A DNA stretch of 64,000 bases from an uncultured Alphaproteobacteria bacterium. GTDB taxonomy: Bacteria > Pseudomonadota > Alphaproteobacteria > RF32 > CAG-239. Positions within the stretch are counted from its first letter, which is position 1. Every line of letters starts with the position of its first letter. Made by a program: the position numbers and the translations under genes. The stretch is from contig CAKQRQ010000001.1 of the NCBI GenBank assembly GCA_934271465.1, positions 186,001 through 250,000 of the forward strand, written 5' to 3'. This document shows, in pieces, positions 51,078 through 59,656 of the stretch. The notes under the pieces were generated by a model. That model was not told the DNA's origin. It was given only the letters and a program-made list of their open reading frames with translations, and searched no databases.

Positions 51078-51542
51078 TTAATATTTCGGATATTTGGACT
51101 TTTTATATGAAACAACTATTTTATATAATTCTACTAAAAATTTATGAAGGCTTTCAACTGGAATAATTTGTTCTTTTTTCATTCCATTACACTTAAATCG
51201 TATTTCTCCTATTTCTTTTTCGTTATTTGGTAATATTTTTACATTTTCTTCCATCATATGAGAAAAAGAATTACGTATGTTATTCCAGTGTTGGTAATTA
51301 TTTTTACCAGTTTGAAATAATTTATTGTTCTCAAATAAAGCAGATATTTCAGATGATATTATATTAAGAAATGATTCTCCTGAACATGGGGTATTATCGC
51401 ATTGAGAAACAAAAGCCATAGAGACAGCTTGTATGGTTGAAACTGCAAGTGTCACATTAAATTCTGTTTGTTCGTTAAATTTAATATAATTTTCTAAACA
51501 CCTATATATGTAATCTTCTGTTATATCAATATATTCGGACAT
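51078..51542 (-). CDS. Small HEPN-like protein
   Basis: The 154-residue helical protein ends its second-half helix with NNIRNSFSHMMEENV, where Arg90 to His95 fits the Rx4-6H catalytic pattern of HEPN RNases in the form RNSFSH, close to the RNS-x-AH of pEK499-p136-like HEPN families. The remainder is helical with no other domain. HEPN proteins are often toxins or abortive-infection RNases. It stands alone between gene-free stretches at the left of the defence island. I am moderately sure of HEPN. Confidence 0.55.
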   Translation of the reverse strand: MSEYIDITEDYIYRCLENYIKFNEQTEFNVTLAVSTIQAVSMAFVSQCDNTPCSGESFLNIISSEISALFENNKLFQTGKNNYQHWNNIRNSFSHMMEENVKILPNNEKEIGEIRFKCNGMKKEQIIPVESLHKFLVELYKIVVSYKKSKYPKY

Positions 51543-52052
51543 TGTTAAACCTCTATGCTATTATACATAAAGATCCAATATCGTAGTTTTATTTTAAAAT
51601 CAATCTATTAAACCATCATAATGTTAGAAATACTATCAAAATTTTTTTCTCAATTCTTTCAAAATATCCCTCACATTCTTTGTTGGGATATATCTGTTCG
51701 GGGCGGTATAGGGAAATCGGAGGTTGAATACTTTGCTATGCTTGAAAAATCGTCATTATGCAGTGCATGCATTAATTGCTGACGCAATGCGTCTTGAGGG
51801 TTTGGCATCTTTAATCTTCTTTTAATCCGCTTAAAAGTGGGACAAGTTGGTTTATAAATTCACTTTTGATTTGGTTATCATTTCAAATCTGGAATGATTT
51901 AAATATGCCGGAATCGCCTTGTCAAGCATTATTTTGATAAAAAATGCTGGTAACTGGTTGATTTCAGGATATTTTCTTTTAAATTCAACAGATTGAATCG
52001 TGAAATTTTTTTCTTATAAAAATTCAAATCTTCGGGAAAAATAATTGACGGT
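51543..52052. other. 510-bp stretch with no intact gene
   Basis: It holds only a degraded reading frame on the minus strand (51636-51808) and a short palindrome GACGCAATGCGTC near 51780. It looks like decayed accessory DNA. Confidence 0.5.
51636..51808 (-). pseudogene. Frameshifted small gene remnant
   Basis: Reading from the ATG ending at 51808 gives MPNPQDALRQQLMHALHNDD and so on to SDFPIP, then loses frame. One frame over, APNRYIPTKNVRDILKELRK continues to a TGA at 51636. Joining the two by a single-base shift near 51700 gives about 57 coherent residues. I do not recognise the protein. It may be a whole small gene with a frameshift or the end of a larger one. Confidence 0.4.
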
Positions 52053-53255
52053 TTAAATATAGCTTATCGGAATGATATAAACATCTTTATTCATCGGGAT
52101 AAACTTATCACTCAAACATACAATAGCTCCGGCACCTTTCTTTTTCTCATCAATCAGCTTAAAATGTTTTGCCATTGATAATGTCGGGGTGGCTGTTTGT
52201 TTTATCTCAATCGGATAAACTTTGCCGTTTTCTTCCAATACGATATCTATTTCCTCTTTATTACTGGTGCGGCAATAGTAAATATTTGGTGTCTTACCGT
52301 TATGAATATAGCTTTTGATGATTTCTGAAACGACATAAGTTTCAATAAAAGCACCGCTTAAATAGCTATTCATTAACATTTCCGATGTGTTTAAACCGCA
52401 CAGATGAGCACATAACCCTGTATCCATAAAATACATCTTCGGTGTTTTAACCAAACGTTTGTTAATATTGTTTTCAAAATAAGGTTGCAAGAAATAGATA
52501 ATTCCCAATGTTTGCAAAATACCCATCCACGCTTTGGCTGTATTAGGCGCAATATCTGCATCACGAGCGACATCCGCATAGCTTACAACTTGCGATGTTC
52601 TGCTTGCCAGTATCTTTAAGAATCTTGTAAATACCGTTTCATCTTCCAATGTGATAATATCTTTAACATCTCGCATTAAATAGGTATCTTTGTAAGATTT
52701 GTAGTAAAGCTCCCAATCGGTTATCCCGTCATATAGTTGTGGATAAGAGCCTTTATGGATGACTTCAAATGTTTCTTTGGCTGTCCATATAGGGCGTTTG
52801 GTTTGTAAGTTAATATCCGGCGTAAAAGCTGGTCTTGTCGGCTCTTTAATTTTTTCAGATTGCGATAATCCTTGCAAATCCAACACCGCAACCCTTCCAG
52901 CAAGACTTTCCGAGACATTTTTCATCAAATGGAACTTTTGTGAACCGGTCAGCCAAAAAAGTCCTTTTTCATTAGAATTATCAACGATTTTCTTAATATA
53001 TGTAAAAAGTTCAGGAGCTTTTTGAACTTCATCAATCAACAATGGCGGTTGATAGGTTTGGAAAAACAAATTCGGGTCATTTTTAGCCAAAGCCAAAACA
53101 TCTGTATCATCCAAGGTTACTTTGGTGCGGTTTGGCTCAATAATGTTGTTAAACAGGGTTGATTTACCCACTTGGCGGGGACCTGTAATCATCACAACTT
53201 TGAATGATTTAGTTGCTTTTGCAACGATATTTGACAATGTTCTCTCAATATACAT
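52053..53255 (-). CDS. AAA ATPase with DUF4143 domain
   Basis: The 400-residue protein has an N-terminal AAA_14 ATPase (Walker A GPRQVGKST at residues 25-33, Walker B PPLLIDEVQKA near 70-80, sensor FWLTGSQKF) and a C-terminal DUF4143 domain. The latter has a winged-helix middle (VVSYADVARDADIAPNTAKAWM) and a nuclease-like end (NKEEIDIVLEENGKVYPIEIKQT), where Asp, Glu and IEIK match a PD-(D/E)XK pattern. Family function is unclear. A -35 TTGACT and -10 TAAAAT plus AAGGAG lie upstream, next to a large palindrome. Confidence 0.9.
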   Translation of the reverse strand: MYIERTLSNIVAKATKSFKVVMITGPRQVGKSTLFNNIIEPNRTKVTLDDTDVLALAKNDPNLFFQTYQPPLLIDEVQKAPELFTYIKKIVDNSNEKGLFWLTGSQKFHLMKNVSESLAGRVAVLDLQGLSQSEKIKEPTRPAFTPDINLQTKRPIWTAKETFEVIHKGSYPQLYDGITDWELYYKSYKDTYLMRDVKDIITLEDETVFTRFLKILASRTSQVVSYADVARDADIAPNTAKAWMGILQTLGIIYFLQPYFENNINKRLVKTPKMYFMDTGLCAHLCGLNTSEMLMNSYLSGAFIETYVVSEIIKSYIHNGKTPNIYYCRTSNKEEIDIVLEENGKVYPIEIKQTATPTLSMAKHFKLIDEKKKGAGAIVCLSDKFIPMNKDVYIIPISYI

Positions 53256-53306
53256 GGCTTATCTCCTTACCTTGTATTTTAATATAACAGAATAAAAAGT
53301 CAACAT

Positions 53307-53349
53307 ATTTTATGTAAATATGCAATAGTATTGCATATTTACATAAAAT
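53307..53349. promoter_or_regulatory. Perfect 43-bp palindrome between divergent promoters
   Basis: The left arm ATTTTATGTAAATATGCAA (53307-53325) is matched base for base by TTGCATATTTACATAAAAT (53331-53349), and the five-base centre TAGTA continues the symmetry except for one G. The minus-strand -35 (53299-53304) abuts it. The plus-strand -35 TTGCAT (53331-53336) lies inside it, with TATAAT at 53355-53360. It reads as an operator for both genes, or a cruciform. Confidence 0.8.
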
Positions 53350-53397
53350 TATTTTATAATAGCTCATAAATATTCTTATAAAGTATAAGGATTTGTT

Positions 53398-53616
53398 ATG
53401 AAAGTATTGATTGAAACAATTACTAACCGCAGAGGTTATAAATTCTTTGAGAATAAAGATGAAATGGATGCTTATTTGGGCAGGCATTGCGGCAAAATCG
53501 CCAGCTACGAAATATTGAATGAATATGATGTTGCCGTTGCCAATGATGTTCAAGCCAAGATTGATGAAATATTGGCAAAGTTTAAGATATCAGAGGATTA
53601 TAGCAAAGTGATATGA
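53398..53616 (+). CDS. Small hypothetical protein divergent to the DUF4143 ATPase
   Basis: The 72-residue soluble protein is preceded by AAGGA and a clear promoter. It is mixed alpha/beta (KVLIETITNRRGYKFFENKD, then a helical C-terminus). I do not recognise it. It could be the DNA-binding or antitoxin partner of the ATPase across the shared palindrome, but no HTH or RHH motif is evident. It ends exactly where the convergent coiled-coil gene ends. Confidence 0.65.
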   Translation: MKVLIETITNRRGYKFFENKDEMDAYLGRHCGKIASYEILNEYDVAVANDVQAKIDEILAKFKISEDYSKVI

Positions 53617-53937
53617 TTATTTGAATAAAGCTATTAGTGCAAGTATTGCTGAAACAAAGGCAATTATCGTTGAAATAATGGCAATCCGATTTGAAAGATT
53701 TGATTTTTTGTTTGCATCTTCTGCTAATTTCATACTTTTTTCTGACAACTCTAAACTCTTTTGTTGAAGTTCAATAGCTTCTCTATGTCTTTGCTCATCA
53801 AGTTGTCTTTGAGCTTGCTTTTCCTTAAATTCTTTCATTTCCTCAGCATTAATGCCGTCAAAGATTCTTGCTGCTTGGCTAGCAGACGTTATGCTTGTTG
53901 GTTTTATACCATACTTTGCTAATTTGAGCATGTCCAT
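53617..53937 (-). CDS. Coiled-coil protein with C-terminal membrane anchor
   Basis: The 106-residue protein has a Glu/Gln-rich coiled coil (residues about 33-75, with EKQAQRQLDEQRHREAIELQ) and one C-terminal hydrophobic helix (IAIISTIIAFVSAILALIAL). Such tail-anchored coils are common companions of defence genes. It lies 167 bases downstream of hsdR on the same strand. No family name is offered. Confidence 0.65.
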   Translation of the reverse strand: MDMLKLAKYGIKPTSITSASQAARIFDGINAEEMKEFKEKQAQRQLDEQRHREAIELQQKSLELSEKSMKLAEDANKKSNLSNRIAIISTIIAFVSAILALIALFK

Positions 53938-54104
53938 ATTGATTTATCCCTTATTTCCAATTATTCCAAACTAATTTTATTTTATCTGATAAAATTTTTG
54001 TTTGTAAATCTAAATTATTCATATCTGATACCTATGCTATTTTCTTTAGCATTAGAGTATCTTAATTATATTTAAAATCAATCAATTATATCAAATTAGC
54101 GACA

Positions 54105-57080
54105 TTATTCAGCCTTATTTAAGCTATTGTAGATTTCATCAACAAAGATACCGAGAATTTCTTTCTTTATGTTATCATTACTTAACAATAAGGTAAAGAA
54201 GTCTTGATTTTGTGAGAGACCTTCAATTAAAGCATCGTTTACATTATCAAAATAAGCAAGTTCAAAGTTCTTAACCGTATTATTCTTGGCAGAAGTCTTT
54301 AATTTGTCTGATTTGAGCATAATATCTCTAATCTGAAGCATTGCCTTAACCGCTACATCATTATCATAGTTTTTGCCTGTCATGCTATTGATTTGAGCAA
54401 TAATCTCTGAAAGTTTTTGAACTTTATCTTCGGGTAAAACTATTGTTTCAGCTGTTGGCAGTTTTACTACAGGATTTGATTTTAATTTAGTTTTCTTATG
54501 CTCACCAGTCTTCTTTTGAACAAAATTCATTGCTTGAATTTTGCCATCCAGATTAAATCCACTACCGGCGTGTTTAATGCTGATATAAGAAAGTAAGCAA
54601 GTAATGAAATTATATTTTTTATGCAATTCTTTGTCTTCAAAACAAGTTACTTGAAGCAAAAATTCATAAAATCTAACAAATCTCTTTAATGTGGTTATAA
54701 ATTCCTTTTGTTTTTCGGCTTCTTCTCGTTCCAATACATTTTTAGTTTTTTGGAACATAAATGTCAGCTTTTTCTTGTCTGTAGGTGTTATATCTTCTTT
54801 ATAAAGCAAATCGTTTGCAGCCTCTATGTCTGAAGGGTCTATGACATAGAATCCATCAATTTTTGCTTCAATATCATAGATAGCAGATGGTGTAACAGAA
54901 TTTGACAGCAACGTTGTGGTATAATATCTGGAAAACGCATCTTCCATATCTTCATAACTATTCACAAAATCCAATACAAAAGTTTGTTTATTGTAAGGAG
55001 GGCATATTCTGTTTAACCGTGATAATGTTTGAACTGCATTAACACCTTTCAGTGTCTTTAAGATGTACATCGCACAAAGTTTTGGTTGGTCAAATCCTGT
55101 TTGATATTTATTAGCAACCAACAAGACCTTGTAATCATCTTTTTCAAATTCTTTTGGTAATTTGTCTTCACTAAAGCCGTTAATACCTGATTCTGTATAT
55201 TCTTTGCCATCTTCTTTCAGAACAACTTTGCCGGAAAAAGCTACTAAAGCATCAATTCCCTCATAGCCTTTTTTGCTAATATAGTCCTTAAATGCTTGGC
55301 AATATTTGACAGCACCTTCTCTTGATGCGGTAATAACCATAGCTTTTGCCGTTCCATTCAGTTCTTGCATAACTGTTGTTCTAAAATGCTCAACGATAAC
55401 TTCAATTCGTTGGGCTATATTGACCTCATGAAGTTCTACAAAACGTGCAATTTGGCGTTTTGCTTTGTTGGTCTGATATTGTGGGTCTTCCTCTATTTCC
55501 TTGTTTAATTTGAAATATGTGTCATAAGTGATGTAGTTTTGCAACACATCAAGGATAAATCCTTCTTCAATAGCCTGTTTCATTGAATAGATATGAAATG
55601 CTTCTCTTTGTCCTTTACTATTAACTCGTCCAAAAAGATGCAAAGTCGTTGCTTTCGGCGTAGCAGTAAATGCAAATACGGAGACATTAGCTTGTTTGCC
55701 GTGTTTATTGATTTCTTCAACAATCAAATCTTCAGTAGATGTTTCATCTTGGATTTTTCCTGCGCCTAAAGTCTTTGATACGGCAATCATATCCTTTCCG
55801 GCTGTTGAAGAATGTGCTTCATCAATAATTACCGCAAACTTCTTCTTTTTCAAGTTAGCTACTTCATCAACGATGTATGGGAACTTTTGGATTGTTGTTG
55901 CAATAATCTTGGTATTTCCTTTTAATGCAGCAGCAAGGTCAGAAGAGTTGCATTTATCATCCATAACTCTGATAACGCCAGATTTATGTTCAATACTCTT
56001 AACAGCATCTTGTAATTGTCTATCTACAACAACTCTATCGGTAATAATAACAATGTTATCAAATACAACTTTATTGTCAGCATCGTGTAATGATGACAAA
56101 CGATGAGCCAGCCAAGCAATAGAATATGTTTTTCCAGAACCGGCACTATGTTGAATAAGATAGTTTTGCGATGTTCCATTTTCCAACACATCATCCAAAA
56201 CCTTATGTAATACATCTCTTTGATGGAATCTTGGGAATATAATGTTCTCTTTTATAGTTTTCTTTCCGGTGGTTTCATCTGTTTTCTCTTTTATTTCATG
56301 GAGAATAAATTTGCTAATAAGTTCCAAAATTGAATCTTTTTGTAAAACATCTTCCCACATATATGAAACGCTATATTTGTCCTCAAATATCGGGTTTCCT
56401 GCACCTGCTTCAACGCCAACACCATTACCCATATTAAACGGCAAGAAGAATGTTGATTCACCTTCCAATTTGGTTGCCATATAGACTTGCTCTAAATCCA
56501 TGGCAAATTTTACTAAACAGCCACTTTTGAATAGGAACAAACGATTGGTTGGTGTTCTTTCTGTGCGATATTGATAGATAGCATCTTCATATGATTGTCC
56601 GGCATGGTTGCATTTGAGCTCAAAGGACATAATAGCAAAACCGTTTAGAAAAGTAACAACATCAACTCTTTCCTTATCATTTGCCCAAATTTCTTCAGCT
56701 ACCGAGAAGATATTTTGCTCATATTGCTTGGTCGCTTCTTTATTAAAATCAGTAGCAGGCTTTGTAAACATAAAATCCAAATGGACGCTATTTGCAATAT
56801 CAATACCGTGCTTTAATACAGACAATAAACTGCTCTTTGGTTTTGTTATCTCGCTATTGATATAGTTGATAAGGGTATTTTCCAAATCAGATTTGTAGAT
56901 TTTTCTTAATGTTTCCATTTGCTTTGGTTGCGTATCGTTCAAAAACTTGAAAAGCAACTCCTTATCCATTGCATTATATCTATCAAAGTTAGTATTTTTG
57001 CGGATTACATAACCGTTTTGGTTATGCAAATAATCTAAAATAAATGCCTGATATTCTTTCTCTGATTGGATAATATTCAT
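54105..57080 (-). CDS. hsdR: Type I restriction endonuclease subunit R
   Basis: HsdR cuts and translocates DNA. The 991-residue protein has an N-terminal PD-(D/E)XK nuclease region (VVTFLNGFAIMSFELKCNHA, residues 141-160, with ExK), Walker A HSAGSGKTYS (GSGKT 314-318), a DEAH box VIIDEAHSSTAG (420-423) and later SF2 motifs (VFAFTATPKATT, YQTGFDQPKL, LSRLNRICP). It is the last gene of the hsd operon, 14 bases after a small membrane protein gene. All motifs look intact. Confidence 0.97.
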   Translation of the reverse strand: MNIIQSEKEYQAFILDYLHNQNGYVIRKNTNFDRYNAMDKELLFKFLNDTQPKQMETLRKIYKSDLENTLINYINSEITKPKSSLLSVLKHGIDIANSVHLDFMFTKPATDFNKEATKQYEQNIFSVAEEIWANDKERVDVVTFLNGFAIMSFELKCNHAGQSYEDAIYQYRTERTPTNRLFLFKSGCLVKFAMDLEQVYMATKLEGESTFFLPFNMGNGVGVEAGAGNPIFEDKYSVSYMWEDVLQKDSILELISKFILHEIKEKTDETTGKKTIKENIIFPRFHQRDVLHKVLDDVLENGTSQNYLIQHSAGSGKTYSIAWLAHRLSSLHDADNKVVFDNIVIITDRVVVDRQLQDAVKSIEHKSGVIRVMDDKCNSSDLAAALKGNTKIIATTIQKFPYIVDEVANLKKKKFAVIIDEAHSSTAGKDMIAVSKTLGAGKIQDETSTEDLIVEEINKHGKQANVSVFAFTATPKATTLHLFGRVNSKGQREAFHIYSMKQAIEEGFILDVLQNYITYDTYFKLNKEIEEDPQYQTNKAKRQIARFVELHEVNIAQRIEVIVEHFRTTVMQELNGTAKAMVITASREGAVKYCQAFKDYISKKGYEGIDALVAFSGKVVLKEDGKEYTESGINGFSEDKLPKEFEKDDYKVLLVANKYQTGFDQPKLCAMYILKTLKGVNAVQTLSRLNRICPPYNKQTFVLDFVNSYEDMEDAFSRYYTTTLLSNSVTPSAIYDIEAKIDGFYVIDPSDIEAANDLLYKEDITPTDKKKLTFMFQKTKNVLEREEAEKQKEFITTLKRFVRFYEFLLQVTCFEDKELHKKYNFITCLLSYISIKHAGSGFNLDGKIQAMNFVQKKTGEHKKTKLKSNPVVKLPTAETIVLPEDKVQKLSEIIAQINSMTGKNYDNDVAVKAMLQIRDIMLKSDKLKTSAKNNTVKNFELAYFDNVNDALIEGLSQNQDFFTLLLSNDNIKKEILGIFVDEIYNSLNKAE

Positions 57081-57094
57081 AGTAGACCTGCCTT

Positions 57095-57487
57095 TTAATC
57101 TTCAATTCCTAGTTCAACACGAATAGCTTCTATAAGTTCATCTTCATTGTTTTCTGCCTTTTTAGCAACCTTATTATAAACATCCTTAATATTTCTTGAA
57201 GCATAGATGTTTACATAGGGATACAAGTCGCCAAACCATCTATCTAAATCAGTTTGATAAGATGGAAAAGAGCGGGACTTATTTAATTCGTAATATGTTC
57301 GTAAAATCATGCAGTATGTTTCTTCACGTTTATGTTGTAGATACAATTTGTCTTCACGTATTTCTTTCTGTCTTTCTTGCTCTTTTGTAAATTCTAATTG
57401 TTTTTTCATTGTTTTATAGGTTACAAAACCACCAACGGCAGCGCCAGTAATACCAGATAATGCAGAAATAACTAATTCAAGACACAT
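57095..57487 (-). CDS. Small membrane coiled-coil protein inside the hsd operon
   Basis: The 130-residue protein has an N-terminal membrane helix with glycines (VISALSGITGAAVGGFVTYK), a charged coiled coil (QLEFTKEQERQKEIREDKLY) and a helical C-terminus. I do not recognise the family. It overlaps hsdS by one base and precedes hsdR by 14 bases, so it is an integral operon member. A role in membrane placement of the complex or as an accessory defence factor is speculation. Confidence 0.7.
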   Translation of the reverse strand: MCLELVISALSGITGAAVGGFVTYKTMKKQLEFTKEQERQKEIREDKLYLQHKREETYCMILRTYYELNKSRSFPSYQTDLDRWFGDLYPYVNIYASRNIKDVYNKVAKKAENNEDELIEAIRVELGIED

Positions 57488-58749
57488 TATGCAATCTCCT
57501 TTTTACCGGTAACATATTCATAAATTAAGATTTTCTTATATTCTTCAAGTATTTCAATCTGCTTTTGTTTGTCTGCAATAGCTTCCTCAACTTGAGAGCA
57601 TTGATTATCAAGATAATCTGCAATTTCTTTCTGTTCTGTCGGAGATGGAATTAAAATCAACATATTTTCCAATTTATCCGCAGGTAAATCCCATTGACCA
57701 ACTCTTATACCACCTGAAATACGCATAAATTCATCTTTGTAGCAACCCCGCAACAAATAATGAAAATATCTTTTGTAAAACTTATTATCACTAAATTCAT
57801 AAACATAATATGCTGGGCTTACTATTCCTTCATAGTCTGATACAGCGACTGAACCTTGCCATGCTTTCATCTTATTGACGACGAAATAACCAGCCTTCAC
57901 ATACTTGTATTTTGAAGTATCTTCAGATGTTACATTATGATTGTCATCTCTGCTATCTTTAGGAACAACCCCTAATTCACGATACAGTGACAACACTTGT
58001 AATTCTGGTTTTTTTTTAACTTCTTTTCTCTGTAAGTGATACTTAAATTTATCTACTTCCCAATTTGCAAGGATTTTACCAATCCATTCAATACCGCTGT
58101 CTTTCATTGAAACGTTTGGATTAAGTCCTTTAGTAACGGTTTCGGAAATAGCAGATTTCTTGTATTCTTCCAAAGTGTTTATTTGTTCTTGGATTTCCGC
58201 TGTAATAGCATCAATCTCCCCACATTTCTTATCTAAGTAATCGGCTATTTTATTTTGTTCAGATAATGGCGGAAAAGGAATACGAACATTTAGTAAGTCA
58301 TTTGCATTCAAATTGCTTCTAACTCCTGCGTCTCCTAAAGCATTAAAAATCTGCCTATACCACATCATCAAATAAAACTTTTCTGCATAAGACGGATTTA
58401 TATCCTTATTTGCGTGCAAAATTACATACGCTGGAGAAACAATTCCAGTATCATGCGCTAACCCGACTCTGCTTGTTGAAACATTTTGTAGGTCAATCAA
58501 TTTGAATACTAATTCGTTTTTTCTTAATAATTGATATGTATTAAAACCATTTGGCTGTAACCCTTCATTGTCTTCTTTATTTCTATGAATTACCCCTGTC
58601 AGTGTTAATGCTAATCTGTCATAATCAGCAGATTTCACACCAACTACATATTTGTTACTAGTAAAATGATATTTTCCCTTATCAAATCCCCAATGTTCAG
58701 GTATCTGACCCACCCACTCAATACCACTATCTTTCATCGCTCTAGTCAT
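57487..58749 (-). CDS. hsdS: Type I restriction specificity subunit S
   Basis: HsdS selects the bipartite target. The 420-residue protein has two target-recognition halves, each beginning with nearly the same motif, MKDSGIEWVGQIPEHWG (residues 4-20) and MKDSGIEWIGKILANWE (about 215-231). Each half ends in a conserved helical spacer (PPLSEQNKIADYLDKKCGEI and PSPTEQKEIADYLDNQCSQV). The repeated segments give the quasi-symmetry of HsdS and are potential recombination points. It overlaps the HEPN gene by 8 bases. Confidence 0.95.
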   Translation of the reverse strand: MTRAMKDSGIEWVGQIPEHWGFDKGKYHFTSNKYVVGVKSADYDRLALTLTGVIHRNKEDNEGLQPNGFNTYQLLRKNELVFKLIDLQNVSTSRVGLAHDTGIVSPAYVILHANKDINPSYAEKFYLMMWYRQIFNALGDAGVRSNLNANDLLNVRIPFPPLSEQNKIADYLDKKCGEIDAITAEIQEQINTLEEYKKSAISETVTKGLNPNVSMKDSGIEWIGKILANWEVDKFKYHLQRKEVKKKPELQVLSLYRELGVVPKDSRDDNHNVTSEDTSKYKYVKAGYFVVNKMKAWQGSVAVSDYEGIVSPAYYVYEFSDNKFYKRYFHYLLRGCYKDEFMRISGGIRVGQWDLPADKLENMLILIPSPTEQKEIADYLDNQCSQVEEAIADKQKQIEILEEYKKILIYEYVTGKKEIA

Positions 58750-59656
58750 TGACTTTCTCCTGCAATATTTCTGTATATAATTTCATAAGAAAAGCCAGTT
58801 CCATAAAGCATTTAACAACATTTTCCGCAGAATTATATTGTAAATCTGTTCCGTGCAAAATTTTATTCCGAAATACGCTATTTTGTTTTATATCTTCTTT
58901 CATTTTATCTATTTGCTTACCATTTTTGAATGTATTTGCTATGACTTTCTTGTAATTGCAATAAATGTCATAAGATGCTTTGTTCATTATATACTGCTCA
59001 AAAATGTCTTTATTAATCTTGGGATTTCCCTGAATAACAAATTCACAATTTGATGGTTTTCTACCATCAGCACTTAAAGGGCAAATAACTTTTTTATCGT
59101 TTTCTTTAAGAAGTTTTTTTATTTCTCTTTTTTGTGCTTCTGGAACTAATTGTGGTAGTGCTTCATATATTCCGGTAATTTGGCTTAAAATTGTGGGAAT
59201 AACAACTTGAGATGATGTTTCTAGAGGAGCATCATGAAGAACTGTTATACAGCTATCTATGATAGGGAATCTATTCTCAAATAATTTATTTGTCCTGTAT
59301 TGATTAAACAATTCCTTGAGATTAGAATATTTCCTTTCTTTGTAGTAATTTATTATAATTTCCTCTATGTCTTTTATGTTCCTTTTGTCGCTATTTTTTA
59401 GAATGTTTAGCAGTTTTGCATCCATAATAATCCAATAATTCCGAACCAATTCTGACTTTAGTTGCATCGTATCAACGCAATCAATAAAAGCTAATGCAGC
59501 TTTTGTTACTATAGGCTGTATTGCTTTGGCAACTTCTTGAATAGCCTTAATAAAAGGAGAAATCAAAGCATCTATCGCTTGAAATGATTTTTGCAAATCA
59601 TTGATTACCGGTGCTTGCGAAAAAATATCCTTATTTCTACTCTTTTGAATACTCAT
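58742..59656 (-). CDS. HEPN-like protein embedded between hsdM and hsdS
   Basis: The 304-residue, mostly helical protein carries FRNKILHGTDLQYNSAENVV near its C-terminus. Arg263 to His268 fits the Rx4H catalytic motif of HEPN RNases, with the following Gly and the usual helix. The rest has no recognisable domain; about 200 residues of helices precede it, and there is no Walker motif. It overlaps hsdM by one base and hsdS by 8 bases, so it is co-translated with the modification enzyme. HEPN anticodon nucleases PrrC and RloC are known partners of type I systems, which makes an RNase backup plausible. Confidence 0.65.
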   Translation of the reverse strand: MSIQKSRNKDIFSQAPVINDLQKSFQAIDALISPFIKAIQEVAKAIQPIVTKAALAFIDCVDTMQLKSELVRNYWIIMDAKLLNILKNSDKRNIKDIEEIIINYYKERKYSNLKELFNQYRTNKLFENRFPIIDSCITVLHDAPLETSSQVVIPTILSQITGIYEALPQLVPEAQKREIKKLLKENDKKVICPLSADGRKPSNCEFVIQGNPKINKDIFEQYIMNKASYDIYCNYKKVIANTFKNGKQIDKMKEDIKQNSVFRNKILHGTDLQYNSAENVVKCFMELAFLMKLYTEILQEKVND

